Shown: piece by piece, positions 30,773-38,676 of the stretch
How the letters are laid out: each line of letters starts with the position of its first letter
Position numbering within the stretch: the first letter of the stretch is position 1
Assembly (NCBI GenBank): GCA_947451045.1
Contig: CANFXM010000008.1
Coordinates: 1 to 38,676 of the forward strand
Direction: 5' to 3'
DNA from: Actinomycetota bacterium
GTDB lineage: Bacteria > Actinomycetota > Actinomycetes > Nanopelagicales > Nanopelagicaceae
DNA length: 38,676 nt
The notes under the pieces: generated by a model
The model's database searches: none
What the model was told of the DNA's origin: nothing
The model's input: only the letters and a program-made list of their open reading frames with translations
Program-made: the position numbers and the translations under genes

Positions 30773-31786
30773 CTAGTTGCGAATTGGGCGAACGGCTTGG
30801 CGAGCATCATCGAATTGCGCGTATGCCTTGACGATATCTCCAATAAGGCGGTGTCTCACGACATCCTCAGCGGTTAGCTCAAGAAAGGCTATGTCATCAA
30901 TATTTTGCAAGATGTCACGAATAACTCGAAGGCCAGAGTGAGAACCATTTGGTAGATCAACTTGCGTTACATCGCCAGTGACAACCATTTTTGATCCAAA
31001 TCCAAGACGCGTGAGAAACATCTTCATTTGCTCAGGAGTCGTATTTTGAGCTTCATCTAAAATAATAAATGCATCATTGAGCGTGCGTCCACGCATATAA
31101 GCAAGAGGCGCTACTTCAATAACTCCCGATTGCATTAATCGTGGAATCGATTCAACATCAATCATGTCATGGAGTGCGTCAAAAAGTGGACGCAAATATG
31201 GATCAATTTTTTCAGACAAGGTTCCTGGAAGAAATCCCAAATGCTCCCCTGCCTCAACAGCTGGCCTTGTTAAAATTATTCGATTCACTTTTTTCTGTTG
31301 AAGCGCAGAAACCGCCATGGCCATTGCCAAGTAAGTTTTACCGGTACCCGCTGGTCCAATTCCAAAAGTTATTGTGTTCTCTTCTATTGCATCGACATAC
31401 TTCTTTTGATTGGCAGTCTTAGGGCGAATAGTTCTTCCACGATTACTAACTATGTTGAGGGATAAAACTTCAGCCGGATGTTCTTGTGGAATCTGTGTCA
31501 GCATTGCAATTGAGCGAGTCACGGCATCGGCATTGAGAACATTTCCAGAGCGAATTACAACCATCATTTCATTGAAAAGATTTTCAAGAGTTTGGCAATC
31601 GATATGAGGACCGCGAAGAGTTACTTCATTTCCTCGTACAGTGATGTTGACTGATGGGAATGCGGCTTCAATAACTCTTAAATTTTCGTCGTGGGGACCA
31701 ATCAATGCAACCATCGGAATGGCATTTGGGACGGTGATCAGTGTGCGCTCCATTGGTGGTAAATCTATCTTTATCCGGGTGGCCAA
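30773..31786 (-). CDS. phoH: PhoH-like ATPase
   Basis: 337 residues if the TTG at 31786 is used; an in-frame ATG at 31753 gives 326 residues. TTG overlaps the HIT gene end by 16 bases and has AGGGGG 12 bases upstream; ATG has no clear Shine-Dalgarno, so the start is uncertain. A small N-terminal KH-like region (about 20-75: VRGNEVTLRG) precedes the RecA-like ATPase: Walker A GPAGTGKT (144-151), Walker B FIILDEAQN, and TGDVTQVDLP. The protein probably acts as an RNA helicase or ATPase with YbeY in RNA metabolism; phosphate-starvation control is known only in some species. No Pho box was found. Confidence 0.93.
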   Translation of the reverse strand: MATRIKIDLPPMERTLITVPNAIPMVALIGPHDENLRVIEAAFPSVNITVRGNEVTLRGPHIDCQTLENLFNEMMVVIRSGNVLNADAVTRSIAMLTQIPQEHPAEVLSLNIVSNRGRTIRPKTANQKKYVDAIEENTITFGIGPAGTGKTYLAMAMAVSALQQKKVNRIILTRPAVEAGEHLGFLPGTLSEKIDPYLRPLFDALHDMIDVESIPRLMQSGVIEVAPLAYMRGRTLNDAFIILDEAQNTTPEQMKMFLTRLGFGSKMVVTGDVTQVDLPNGSHSGLRVIRDILQNIDDIAFLELTAEDVVRHRLIGDIVKAYAQFDDARQAVRPIRN

Positions 31787-32118
31787 GCCAGTGCACGGCC
31801 CCCTAATAGATGCATGTGAGCATGAAAAACGCTCTGTCCAGCCTCAACGCCTGTATTGAAAACAGTGCGGTATCCAAGCAGGCCCCGCTCCTTCGCAATT
31901 ACCTCTGCTGCCTTGAATAGCTCGGCAGTAATTGTTGGCGAAACTTTTGCTAATTCAAAGCCATTCTCAACATGGACGGTAGGGATGATCAACACATGCG
32001 TTGGGGCTTGAGGTGCGATGTCATTGAAGGCAACGACATTCTCATTTCGAAAAATAATCTCGGCCGGGATCTCACCTTCAATGATTTTGCAAAAAAGACA
32101 TGTTGGATCTAGCGCCAC
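31771..32118 (-). CDS. HIT-family nucleotide-binding protein (HinT-like)
   Basis: 115 residues. The histidine-triad signature is HAHMHLLGG (His99, His101, His103). The N-terminal CLFCKIIEGEIPAEI and the central PTHVLIIPTVHVENG are typical of Hint phosphoramidases that cleave AMP-lysine or aminoacyl-adenylates. Cys7 and Cys10 may bind zinc. The start is GTG at 32118, four bases after the rsmE stop. Its end overlaps the longer phoH reading frame. Placement between rsmE and phoH is normal for actinobacteria. Confidence 0.95.
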   Translation of the reverse strand: MALDPTCLFCKIIEGEIPAEIIFRNENVVAFNDIAPQAPTHVLIIPTVHVENGFELAKVSPTITAELFKAAEVIAKERGLLGYRTVFNTGVEAGQSVFHAHMHLLGGRALAWPPG

Positions 32119-32122
32119 GACT

Positions 32123-32833
32123 TCACCATACTCGAAGTTTTAACGATAGCGCCGAAACTGCGGCTAGGCCAGCATGCGCTGAACGCAGAACGGGCCTTCC
32201 CATTCGCGATAAGACTGCACCTGCTTCTTGGAAGCGAGCAAGTTCCTCCGGAGTGATTCCACCCTCAGGGCCAATAATGACCACAATATCTTTGGCGCTC
32301 TGAGGAAGTTCGATGTCGCTCAAAGTTTTTTCCGCACTTTCATGAAATACAACCACGCAATCCGACTGTGAAATGAAGGAGCAAATATTTTCAGTCGTAG
32401 CAGTTTCTAAAATTTTTGGAATTCTTAATCTACGCGACTGCTTGCTTGCTTCACGGGCTGTAACTTCAAATTTTTCGCTCCCTTTTCCGATACTTCGTGA
32501 AGCAGCCCACGGAATAATCGTGTCTGCCCCCGCCTCTGTAAGTAACTCAATTGCCTCTTTTGAGCGATCGCCTTTAGGAATTGCTTGAACAACAGTTATT
32601 GTTTTCAAAAGCGGCTCTTGAAATCCTGTTGCTAGAACTTCTACTTCCAGTGATTTCTTTTTTACCGCAAAGACTTTGACTTCCGACCATTTTCCAGCAC
32701 CATCGCTGAGCATAAACTTTTCACCAGCAGTAATGCGTAGAACTTTGATTGCGTGATGAGCATCTTCGCTATCAAATTCGTAAATAGATCCTATGTTCAT
32801 TGGAAGGTCAGAGACAAAAAATAGTGTGAGCAT
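32123..32833 (-). CDS. rsmE: 16S rRNA (uracil1498-N3)-methyltransferase RsmE
   Basis: 236 residues. It has an N-terminal PUA-like domain (about 1-70) and a C-terminal SPOUT knot with IIGPEGGITPEELARF (187-201) and the SAM loop MGRPVLRSAHAG (211-222). It methylates U1498 in the decoding centre of 16S rRNA. The SPOUT signature usually reads L-x-R-x-I-L-R-x-E-T-A; here the Glu-Thr is Ala-His, as in other actinobacterial copies I recall. The gene follows dnaJ by 2 nt. Confidence 0.95.
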   Translation of the reverse strand: MLTLFFVSDLPMNIGSIYEFDSEDAHHAIKVLRITAGEKFMLSDGAGKWSEVKVFAVKKKSLEVEVLATGFQEPLLKTITVVQAIPKGDRSKEAIELLTEAGADTIIPWAASRSIGKGSEKFEVTAREASKQSRRLRIPKILETATTENICSFISQSDCVVVFHESAEKTLSDIELPQSAKDIVVIIGPEGGITPEELARFQEAGAVLSRMGRPVLRSAHAGLAAVSALSLKLRVW

Positions 32834-32835
32834 AA

Positions 32836-33936
32836 CTATCGATTGAAAGCATCTTTGAATTTACTAAAGAGGCTGCCGTCGTGGTCTTTGACGTGACCTT
32901 CGCCTACTTTTTCTCCCCGAATTTCTGCAAATTTCTTGAGCAACTCCTCTTCTTCACGGTTTAACTTTGTTGGAGTCTGGACTTCAATATGCACAATGAG
33001 ATCGCCGCGATGATTGCTGCGCAATCGAGTCATACCCTTGCCTTTGATAGAAACCGTTGCTGCACTTTGTGTTCCAGCTTTTACGTTTACATCTACTGGG
33101 CCATCAAGTGAATCAACACTAACTGTCGTGCCAAGTGCCGCAGCGCTCATAGAGATTGAGAGCGCAACATGCAAAGTTTCACCTTCGCGAACTAAATAAT
33201 CATGATTTTTTTCAACTATCTCAACATGGAGATCACCCGCTGGTCCACCACCTGCTCCAACTTCGCCACGACCAGATAGTTGAATGCGATTTCCTGTTTC
33301 AACACCAGGTGGAATTTTGATTGCAATTGTTTGACGCGCACGTACACGTCCATCGCCAGCACATTCACGGCAAGGATGTGTAATAACGCTTCCATATCCT
33401 TGGCAGGCATTACATGGGCGCGATGTCATTACTTGTCCAAGTACAGAGCGCATTACATGTTGTGTTTCACCGCGTCCCTTACAAACTTGGCACATGCTTG
33501 GCGATTCACCATCTGCGCAGCCAGTTGCCAGACACTTCTCACACGCAATAGCGCTCTCGACAGAAATCTCTTTTTCGGTTCCAAAACAGGCTTCGTACAA
33601 ATCGACTTCAATACGAATAAGAGCATCTTGGCCTTGGCGAGTACGCGGACGTGGTCCTCGAGATCCTCCGCCACCAAAGAATGCATCCATGATGTCGCCG
33701 AATCCACCACCAAAACCGCCACCACCGAAACCAGAACCACCCATGTCGTAACTTTGACGCTTCTGAGAATCGCTGAGTATTTCGTATGCAGCAGTTACTT
33801 CTTTAAATTTATCTTGTACGGAAGGATCAGGATTTACATCCGGATGTAACTCTCGGGCAATTTTGCGATAAGCCTTTTTGATTTCATCAGGGGTTGCATC
33901 GCGCGATACGCCAAGAGTTTGATAATGATCTGCCAC
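32836..33936 (-). CDS. dnaJ: Type I co-chaperone DnaJ
   Basis: 366 residues. J domain 1-67 with His31-Pro-Asp33 (HPD), then a Gly/Phe-rich linker (67-95). The zinc-binding region has four C-x-x-C elements (Cys132/135, 149/152, 175/178, 189/192), and two C-terminal substrate-binding sandwiches follow. It stimulates DnaK ATPase and delivers unfolded clients. The start is GTG at 33936, immediately after the TAA of hrcA with no spacer. This is the hrcA-linked dnaJ2 type of actinobacteria, separate from the dnaK-grpE-dnaJ1 operon. The first zinc element is CEKCLATG, lacking the usual Gly after CxxC, a small deviation. Confidence 0.96.
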   Translation of the reverse strand: MADHYQTLGVSRDATPDEIKKAYRKIARELHPDVNPDPSVQDKFKEVTAAYEILSDSQKRQSYDMGGSGFGGGGFGGGFGDIMDAFFGGGGSRGPRPRTRQGQDALIRIEVDLYEACFGTEKEISVESAIACEKCLATGCADGESPSMCQVCKGRGETQHVMRSVLGQVMTSRPCNACQGYGSVITHPCRECAGDGRVRARQTIAIKIPPGVETGNRIQLSGRGEVGAGGGPAGDLHVEIVEKNHDYLVREGETLHVALSISMSAAALGTTVSVDSLDGPVDVNVKAGTQSAATVSIKGKGMTRLRSNHRGDLIVHIEVQTPTKLNREEEELLKKFAEIRGEKVGEGHVKDHDGSLFSKFKDAFNR

Positions 33937-34950
33937 TTATACGCCCTCATTTATAAATCGTCCGACATAACGTGCGACGGCAGATACAGCTGCCATCGAT
34001 CCTGCATAATCCATTCGCGTTGGCCCAAGCACGCCGAGTGCACCTAGCGGAGATGAATCCGTGCCATAACCCACTGTGACAAGCGAAGTTGAACGCAGAT
34101 TGGCCTCACTTTGTTCTGAACCAATTCGCACCTTTACTGTTTCGTTAGCATCACCGAGTAAACGCAGTAATACAACTTGCTCTTCAAGTGCTTCAAGCAC
34201 GGGATGCATCTTGGCTGAAAAATCTTCTTGAAATCTTGCCAGGTTTGCAGTTCCGGCGAGCACCACTTTTTGTTCAGGTCGCTCCATCGCCATTTCAATT
34301 ACTGTTGACAATACGATTGCAACATCGCGTCGCTCTTTCGTTGAATAGCTTTCCATTATTCCTGACAAACGCTCTGCCACATCAGGAAGATTCTGTCCCA
34401 TCATTGCATTATTTAATTGATTACGAAGCGTAGAAATGAACATATCCGAAACGTCTTGCGTGAGTTCGATAGCACGCTGTTCGACGCGTCCTGCATCAGT
34501 AATCAAAATCATCATGAGGCGCGAGCTGGTAAGCGCCAAAATTTCTACATGGCGTACTCGAGATTTCACCATAGTTGGATATTGAACAACAGCTACTTGT
34601 TTAGTTACATCGGCCAACAAACGTACTGTTCGGATAACAACATCATCGAGATCTAGCGCACCTTCAAGAAAAGTTTCAATTGCCCGTCTTTCGGCGCCAG
34701 ATAACGGTTTGACCGTTGCCAACTTATCTACAAATACTCTGTAACCAAGGTCGGTTGGAATTCGACCAGCACTTGTATGAGGCTGAGTAATCAAGCCTTC
34801 TTCTTCTAGTACCGCCATTTCATTTCGAATTGTCGCTGGAGAAATTCCTAGGCCATGGCGATCAGCAATAGATTTTGACCCCACTGGCTCTTGCGTTGCG
34901 ACATATTCGTCGACAATCGCGCGCAGAATTTCTAGACGACGAGAAGACAT
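33937..34950 (-). CDS. hrcA: Heat-inducible transcription repressor HrcA
   Basis: 337 residues. The N-terminal winged helix (about 1-75) contains LEILRAIVDEYVATQEPVGS, ISPATIRNEMAVLEEEGLI and HTSAGRIPTDLGYR. The GAF-like and dimerisation part follows to the end (GVLGPTRMDYAGSMAAV). It represses heat-shock genes such as groE through CIRCE elements. No CIRCE (TTAGCACTC-N9-GAGTGCTAA) was found in this window, so the targets are elsewhere and the gene is not visibly autoregulated. It starts five bases after the DoxX-like gene and abuts dnaJ. Confidence 0.96.
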   Translation of the reverse strand: MSSRRLEILRAIVDEYVATQEPVGSKSIADRHGLGISPATIRNEMAVLEEEGLITQPHTSAGRIPTDLGYRVFVDKLATVKPLSGAERRAIETFLEGALDLDDVVIRTVRLLADVTKQVAVVQYPTMVKSRVRHVEILALTSSRLMMILITDAGRVEQRAIELTQDVSDMFISTLRNQLNNAMMGQNLPDVAERLSGIMESYSTKERRDVAIVLSTVIEMAMERPEQKVVLAGTANLARFQEDFSAKMHPVLEALEEQVVLLRLLGDANETVKVRIGSEQSEANLRSTSLVTVGYGTDSSPLGALGVLGPTRMDYAGSMAAVSAVARYVGRFINEGV

Positions 34951-34955
34951 ATTTT

Positions 34956-35294
34956 TTAGATAGTCACAATCGCAACAGATAACAAGGTAAGTAAAAAGAA
35001 TGCGGGAAAAGCAGTCTTTGGTTTATTTGCGCGGAAGTGAAAGAAAATTGCGCCGGCCATAGTCACCCAAAGAACTAATAGTGGAACCCATTGCATCCAT
35101 GCGAATCGAAGACCTGTTACTAAACCAAGTGCGGCTAAGGCTTCAACAATTCCGATGAGACGAGCAAGGCCGTCTTTGACATTGACTTCACGCGTACCTG
35201 AAAGACCTTTTTCATTTCCACTGGCTTTAGAAAGGCCAGAGATGACAAAGATAAGAGCTAAAAAAGCCACGATAATTTGGTGTGTTGTCTTCAT
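34956..35294 (-). CDS. Small four-span DoxX-like membrane protein
   Basis: 112 residues with four hydrophobic segments (about 6-23, 45-63, 67-87, 95-112) and the DoxX-type FVISGLSKASG after the first span. DoxX-like proteins occur near oxidative-stress and respiration genes, but the activity of this type is unknown. It lies between hemW and hrcA with gaps of 14 and 5 bases, so it is probably co-transcribed. The family call is by pattern and is moderate. Confidence 0.75.
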   Translation of the reverse strand: MKTTHQIIVAFLALIFVISGLSKASGNEKGLSGTREVNVKDGLARLIGIVEALAALGLVTGLRFAWMQWVPLLVLWVTMAGAIFFHFRANKPKTAFPAFFLLTLLSVAIVTI

Positions 35295-35308
35295 AGTGCT
35301 CGAGGATA

Positions 35309-36433
35309 CTAGATAACTAATTCGCGCACGATTCCATCAGCAATGAGGCGTCCTTGTGGGCTCAATTGAAGATGCTTATCAACCATACTGATGTGGCCAC
35401 TCTCCCTATAACTCTCGATTCGCTCTAACTGAGTTGGACTCAGAGTTGAAATATCAATTCCTTCACGCATTCGAATTGCAAGCATGATTGATTCATCGTG
35501 CATCTGTTGCGGTGTCAAAATTTCGCTATCGAGAATGGGAGATTCGCCAGAGAAGAGTTTTTTCTTATACGTCGTTGGGTGCTTGAGATTCCAAAATCTT
35601 TTTCCGTCCAGATGTGAGTGCGCTCCGGGTCCAAGCCCCCACCAATTCTTATTCTTCCAATACGCAATATTGTGGCGACATTCATGTCCGGCCTTTGACC
35701 AATTGCTTAATTCATACCATTCCAGCCCTGCTTGATTACAAAGTTGGTTTACCAGCAAATACATATCAGCCATCACATCATCATCTGGCATGGAAATATC
35801 ACCGCGCTTAATTTGTGCCGCAAGTTTGGTTCCACTTTCAACAATGAGGGCGTACGCACTGATGTGGTCAACACCTAAAGCAAGTGCAGATTCAATACTC
35901 AAGCGCCAATCTTGGAGTGACTCACCTGGTGTTCCATAAATGAGATCAACACTCACACTTGAGAATCCTGCAGCACGCGCCATCTGCACTGCCTTGGCAA
36001 CGTTTGCAGGATTGTGTGTTCTATCCAGTGTGGCAAGAACATGTGGCACTGCAGATTGCATTCCAAAAGAAATGCGATTGAAACCAGCATCGCGATATTC
36101 GCGCATCTTCTCAGGAGTAACAGAATCTGGATTGGCTTCTAAAGTAATTTCGCAATTATCGGCTAGCCCATTGCGATCACGGATCGCACTTATGACTCGC
36201 CCTAAATCAGCAGCTGGTAAAAGGCTTGGCGTTCCGCCACCAAAGAAGATCGTTGGTACTAGGTCAGTTGGAGCGCTTTCGAGTTCTTTAAGAACCGCAT
36301 CAATGTAATCATTGCTCACAATTTCTAGTGTTGCGCCATCTTGTAATTCATTAGGTGTGTAGGTATTGAAATCACAATAGCCACAACGTTTGATGCAATA
36401 TGGGATGTGAACGTAGAACGATAAGTCAGACAT
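35309..36433 (-). CDS. hemW: HemW, radical SAM heme chaperone (HemN-like)
   Basis: 374 residues. The 4Fe-4S cluster motif is Cys13-x3-Cys17-x2-Cys20 (CIKRCGYCDF), with Phe at the second position after the last cysteine as in HemW, where HemN has Cys. FFGGGTPSLLP and EANPDSVTPEK follow, and GLGPGAHSHLDG is the HemW-type C-terminal segment. It was long annotated as coproporphyrinogen oxidase, but HemW inserts heme into target proteins. The gene starts 2 nt after lepA, the conserved order in actinobacteria and many firmicutes. Confidence 0.95.
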   Translation of the reverse strand: MSDLSFYVHIPYCIKRCGYCDFNTYTPNELQDGATLEIVSNDYIDAVLKELESAPTDLVPTIFFGGGTPSLLPAADLGRVISAIRDRNGLADNCEITLEANPDSVTPEKMREYRDAGFNRISFGMQSAVPHVLATLDRTHNPANVAKAVQMARAAGFSSVSVDLIYGTPGESLQDWRLSIESALALGVDHISAYALIVESGTKLAAQIKRGDISMPDDDVMADMYLLVNQLCNQAGLEWYELSNWSKAGHECRHNIAYWKNKNWWGLGPGAHSHLDGKRFWNLKHPTTYKKKLFSGESPILDSEILTPQQMHDESIMLAIRMREGIDISTLSPTQLERIESYRESGHISMVDKHLQLSPQGRLIADGIVRELVI

Positions 36434-36435
36434 AA

Positions 36436-38310
36436 CTATTGCTTTCGTGCGGCTTTCACCTTTTCGATATCCGCATCAGTAGCAAGTGCTGCAACGAAGG
36501 CTTCTTGTGGAACTTCTACTCGTCCCACCATCTTCATGCGCTTCTTTCCCTCTTTCTGCTTTTCGAGGAGTTTGCGCTTACGTGAGATATCTCCACCATA
36601 ACATTTTGCCAAAACATCTTTACGGATAGCACGAATACTTTCGCGAGCAATAATGCGAGAGCCAATGGCAGCTTGAATAGGAACTTCGAATTGTTGGCGA
36701 GGAATAAGTTCGCGCAATTTGCCCGTCATCATGACGCCATAGGCATATGCCTTATCGCGGTGAACTATTGCACTAAAGGCATCGACTGCTTCACCTTGCA
36801 ACAAAATATCTACCTTGACGAGATTGCCTTCTTCGTCACCTTTTTCTTCATAATCAAGGGATGCATAACCCTTAGTGCGAGACTTGAGCTGATCAAAGAA
36901 ATCAAAAACTATTTCTGCAAGTGGCAAGTTGTAGCGAATTTCAACGCGATCTTCAGAGATGTAATCCATCCCTAGTAATACACCTCGTCGTTCCTGACAC
37001 AGTTCCATTATTGTTCCAATGAATTCAGATGGAGCCAAAATTGTTGACTTAACGATTGGTTCAAAGACGCTTTCAACTTTTCCATCAGGAAATTCCGAAG
37101 GATTAGTAACGCGGATCTGGCGGCCATCATCCATGGTTACGTTATAAACAACGTTTGGTGCTGTTGAAATGAGATTGAGATTGGATTCGCGCTCTAGTCG
37201 CTCACGCACAATTTCCATATGCAATAGACCTAAGAAGCCGCAACGGAAACCAAATCCAAGGGCAGCCGAAGATTCTGGTTCATACACTAAGGCCGCGTCG
37301 TTGAGTTGTAACTTATCGAGAGCTTCGCGCAATACTGGAAAATCTGCACCATCGAGTGGAAAGAGTCCCGAGAAAACCATCGGCTTTGGATCTTTGTAAC
37401 CAGAAAGTGGGTGCTTTGTTGGATTGTTATAAGTGGTAACAGTGTCACCTACACGTGACTGGCGAACATCTTTTACACCAGTAATCAAATAACCTACTTC
37501 TCCCACACCAAGGCCTTTGCTTGCAACAGGCTCTGGAGAAATAACTCCGACTTCAAGTGCTTCATGGCGAACACCAGTTGAAAACATTTGAATTTGTTCA
37601 CGTGGTGAAAGGTGTCCATCGATAACGCGAACATAGGTAACAACGCCGCGATATGAATCGTATACAGAGTCAAAAATAAGTGCACGGGCTGGTGCATTTG
37701 CATCACCTTTAGGTGCTGGAATTTGAGCAACAATTTGATCCAGAAGTTCTGCAACTCCATCACCAGTTTTGCCAGAGACGCGCAAACAATCTTCTGGTTT
37801 GCATCCAATAAGTTTTGCAAGCTCTGCTGCAAATTTATCGGGCTGAGCATTAGGTAAATCAATTTTGTTGAGAACCGGAATAATAGTGAGATTGTTTTCC
37901 ATTGCTAGATAAAGATTTGCAAGAGTCTGCGCTTCAATTCCTTGCGCACAGTCGACGAGCAATACTGCGCCTTCACACGCCGCCAGCGAGCGCGAAACTT
38001 CATACGTAAAATCCACATGGCCAGGTGTATCAATCATGTTCAAGATGTATTCCTTGCCATCAATACCGCTTCGCCATGGCAGACGTACAGCTTGTGACTT
38101 AATAGTTATCCCGCGTTCGCGTTCAATATCCATGCGATCTAAATATTGTGCGCGCATATTGCGTGCCTCTACTACCTCGGTGATTCCAAGCATGCGGTCA
38201 GCAAGAGTTGATTTGCCGTGGTCAATATGAGCAATGATGCAGAAATTACGAATCTGCTCCGGATTAGTTGCTGCGGGTTGGGGCGCCTTAGCAAGTGAAA
38301 TTGCAGGCAT
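36436..38310 (-). CDS. lepA: Elongation factor 4 (LepA) GTPase
   Basis: 624 residues. G1 is AHIDHGKS (27-34), G3 is DTPGHVDF and G4 is NKIDLP. The domains characteristic of EF4 follow, including [14 protein letters not shown] and the LepA C-terminal domain ([30 protein letters not shown]). It binds ribosomes and helps translation or assembly under ionic stress. An N-terminal extension of about 20 residues ([11 protein letters not shown]) is common in actinobacteria. It lies 32 bases downstream of rpsT, with which it is probably co-transcribed. Confidence 0.97.
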   Translation of the reverse strand: MPAISLAKAPQPAATNPEQIRNFCIIAHIDHGKSTLADRMLGITEVVEARNMRAQYLDRMDIERERGITIKSQAVRLPWRSGIDGKEYILNMIDTPGHVDFTYEVSRSLAACEGAVLLVDCAQGIEAQTLANLYLAMENNLTIIPVLNKIDLPNAQPDKFAAELAKLIGCKPEDCLRVSGKTGDGVAELLDQIVAQIPAPKGDANAPARALIFDSVYDSYRGVVTYVRVIDGHLSPREQIQMFSTGVRHEALEVGVISPEPVASKGLGVGEVGYLITGVKDVRQSRVGDTVTTYNNPTKHPLSGYKDPKPMVFSGLFPLDGADFPVLREALDKLQLNDAALVYEPESSAALGFGFRCGFLGLLHMEIVRERLERESNLNLISTAPNVVYNVTMDDGRQIRVTNPSEFPDGKVESVFEPIVKSTILAPSEFIGTIMELCQERRGVLLGMDYISEDRVEIRYNLPLAEIVFDFFDQLKSRTKGYASLDYEEKGDEEGNLVKVDILLQGEAVDAFSAIVHRDKAYAYGVMMTGKLRELIPRQQFEVPIQAAIGSRIIARESIRAIRKDVLAKCYGGDISRKRKLLEKQKEGKKRMKMVGRVEVPQEAFVAALATDADIEKVKAARKQ

Positions 38311-38342
38311 GAACCTAGCCTCGCTTTAGAGTGTAAAAGGAA

Positions 38343-38612
38343 TTAACGTGCGCCGGCTTTGGCAGCAGCCTTAGCCATTGAAGACTTCTTATTTGCTGCA
38401 GCATTCTTGTGAAGAACACCTTTTGCAACTGCAACATCAAGTGCCTTTGAAGCGGTGCGAAGCTCTGTTGTGATTGCGCTGGCATCGCCTGCAGTAACTG
38501 TGTCGCGAAATTTACGGACGGCAGATTTGATTGATGAACGAACGCTCTTATTACGTGAACGAGCTTTTTCGTTTGTCTTAATTCTCTTGATCTGCGACTT
38601 GATATTTGCCAC
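38343..38612 (-). CDS. rpsT: Ribosomal protein S20
   Basis: 89 residues, typical. [20 protein letters not shown] at the N-terminus, [10 protein letters not shown] and the Lys/Ala-rich tail [20 protein letters not shown] identify S20, an early 16S rRNA binder. The start is GTG at 38612 with GGAG about ten bases upstream; no ATG is available in the right place. It is the first gene of the long housekeeping run to 28749. Confidence 0.97.
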   Translation of the reverse strand: MANIKSQIKRIKTNEKARSRNKSVRSSIKSAVRKFRDTVTAGDASAITTELRTASKALDVAVAKGVLHKNAAANKKSSMAKAAAKAGAR

Positions 38613-38637
38613 GTCTGTATATCTCCGAACTTTCTAG

Positions 38638-38666
38638 AACCTATGTGGTTTACGCCCGTATGGGCA
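38638..38666 (-). promoter_or_regulatory. Possible promoter of rpsT and the housekeeping operon
   Basis: Minus-strand TAGGTT (38643-38638) is a fair 10 element, with a poor 35 (TGCCCA, 38666-38661) 17 bases away. A small palindrome GCCC-GTAT-GGGC at 38654-38665 overlaps the spacer. Transcription would start near 38631 with a leader of about 19 bases that includes GGAG. Confidence 0.3.
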
Positions 38667-38676
38667 GAGGCGAAAG

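Noticed and set aside
33280-33849. Plus-strand open frame of 189 codons opposite dnaJ
   Set aside because: It is antisense to the zinc-finger and Gly-rich coding region, with no start context or recognisable domain.
34951-35310. Search for a CIRCE or HAIR element upstream of hrcA
   Set aside because: No TTAGCACTC/GAGTGCTAA pair or CTTGAGT-N7-ACTCAAG was found by reading this stretch or elsewhere in the window.
38654-38665. GCCC-GTAT-GGGC palindrome at the right edge as a terminator
   Set aside because: The stem is only four pairs with no T-run on either strand; more sequence to the right would be needed.

Overview
The window looks like a chromosome segment of a small, streamlined actinobacterium, probably of the freshwater acI / Nanopelagicales type (Planktophila- or Nanopelagicus-like). 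The reasons are the gene order (rpsT-lepA-hemW-hrcA-dnaJ-rsmE-HIT-phoH-ybeY-CBS protein, and lexA divergent from a LysM gene), an apparently low to middling GC content for an actinobacterium, very tight packing with many stop/start overlaps, frequent GTG/TTG starts, and several promoters that look leaderless. The assignment is inferred from memory of these groups, not from a search. No prophage, insertion sequence, rRNA or CRISPR array is visible.

Left part (1-11888): an HlyD-type membrane fusion protein gene runs off the left edge, preceded in its operon by a secreted four-cysteine protein. Next come a LysM gene and lexA, divergent around two SOS boxes, one of which overlaps the predicted lexA promoter. 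LexA runs convergently, with no spacer, into a two-gene surface-protein operon. That operon encodes a 2334-residue modular secreted protein built on a period of about 298 residues, and a translationally coupled 444-residue FN3 protein with tandem 24-bp repeats and three C-x15-C modules.

Middle part (11990-22257): one compact eight-gene unit on the minus strand reads sugar-type solute-binding protein, two permeases, class V PLP enzyme, AceE-like thiamine-diphosphate E1, PrpB, PrpC, PrpD. It couples import of an unknown substrate, PLP chemistry, an oxoacid dehydrogenase E1 and the methylcitrate cycle, and is the best candidate here for an undescribed catabolic system. It has no ABC ATPase, no E2/E3 and no regulator of its own.

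22500-26224 holds a secreted HNH nuclease with an Excalibur domain, a divergent cytoplasmic GH3 glycosidase and a small single-span membrane protein, closed by a bidirectional terminator.

Right part (26227-38612), all on the minus strand: FAH-family hydrolase - gltX - tRNA-Gln - tRNA-Glu, preceded by a long housekeeping unit rpsT-lepA-hemW-DoxX-hrcA-dnaJ-rsmE-HIT-phoH-ybeY-CBS protein-degenerate deaminase-like protein (translation, heat shock, ribosome maturation). No intergenic stretch exceeds 300 bases; the longest is 22258-22499.
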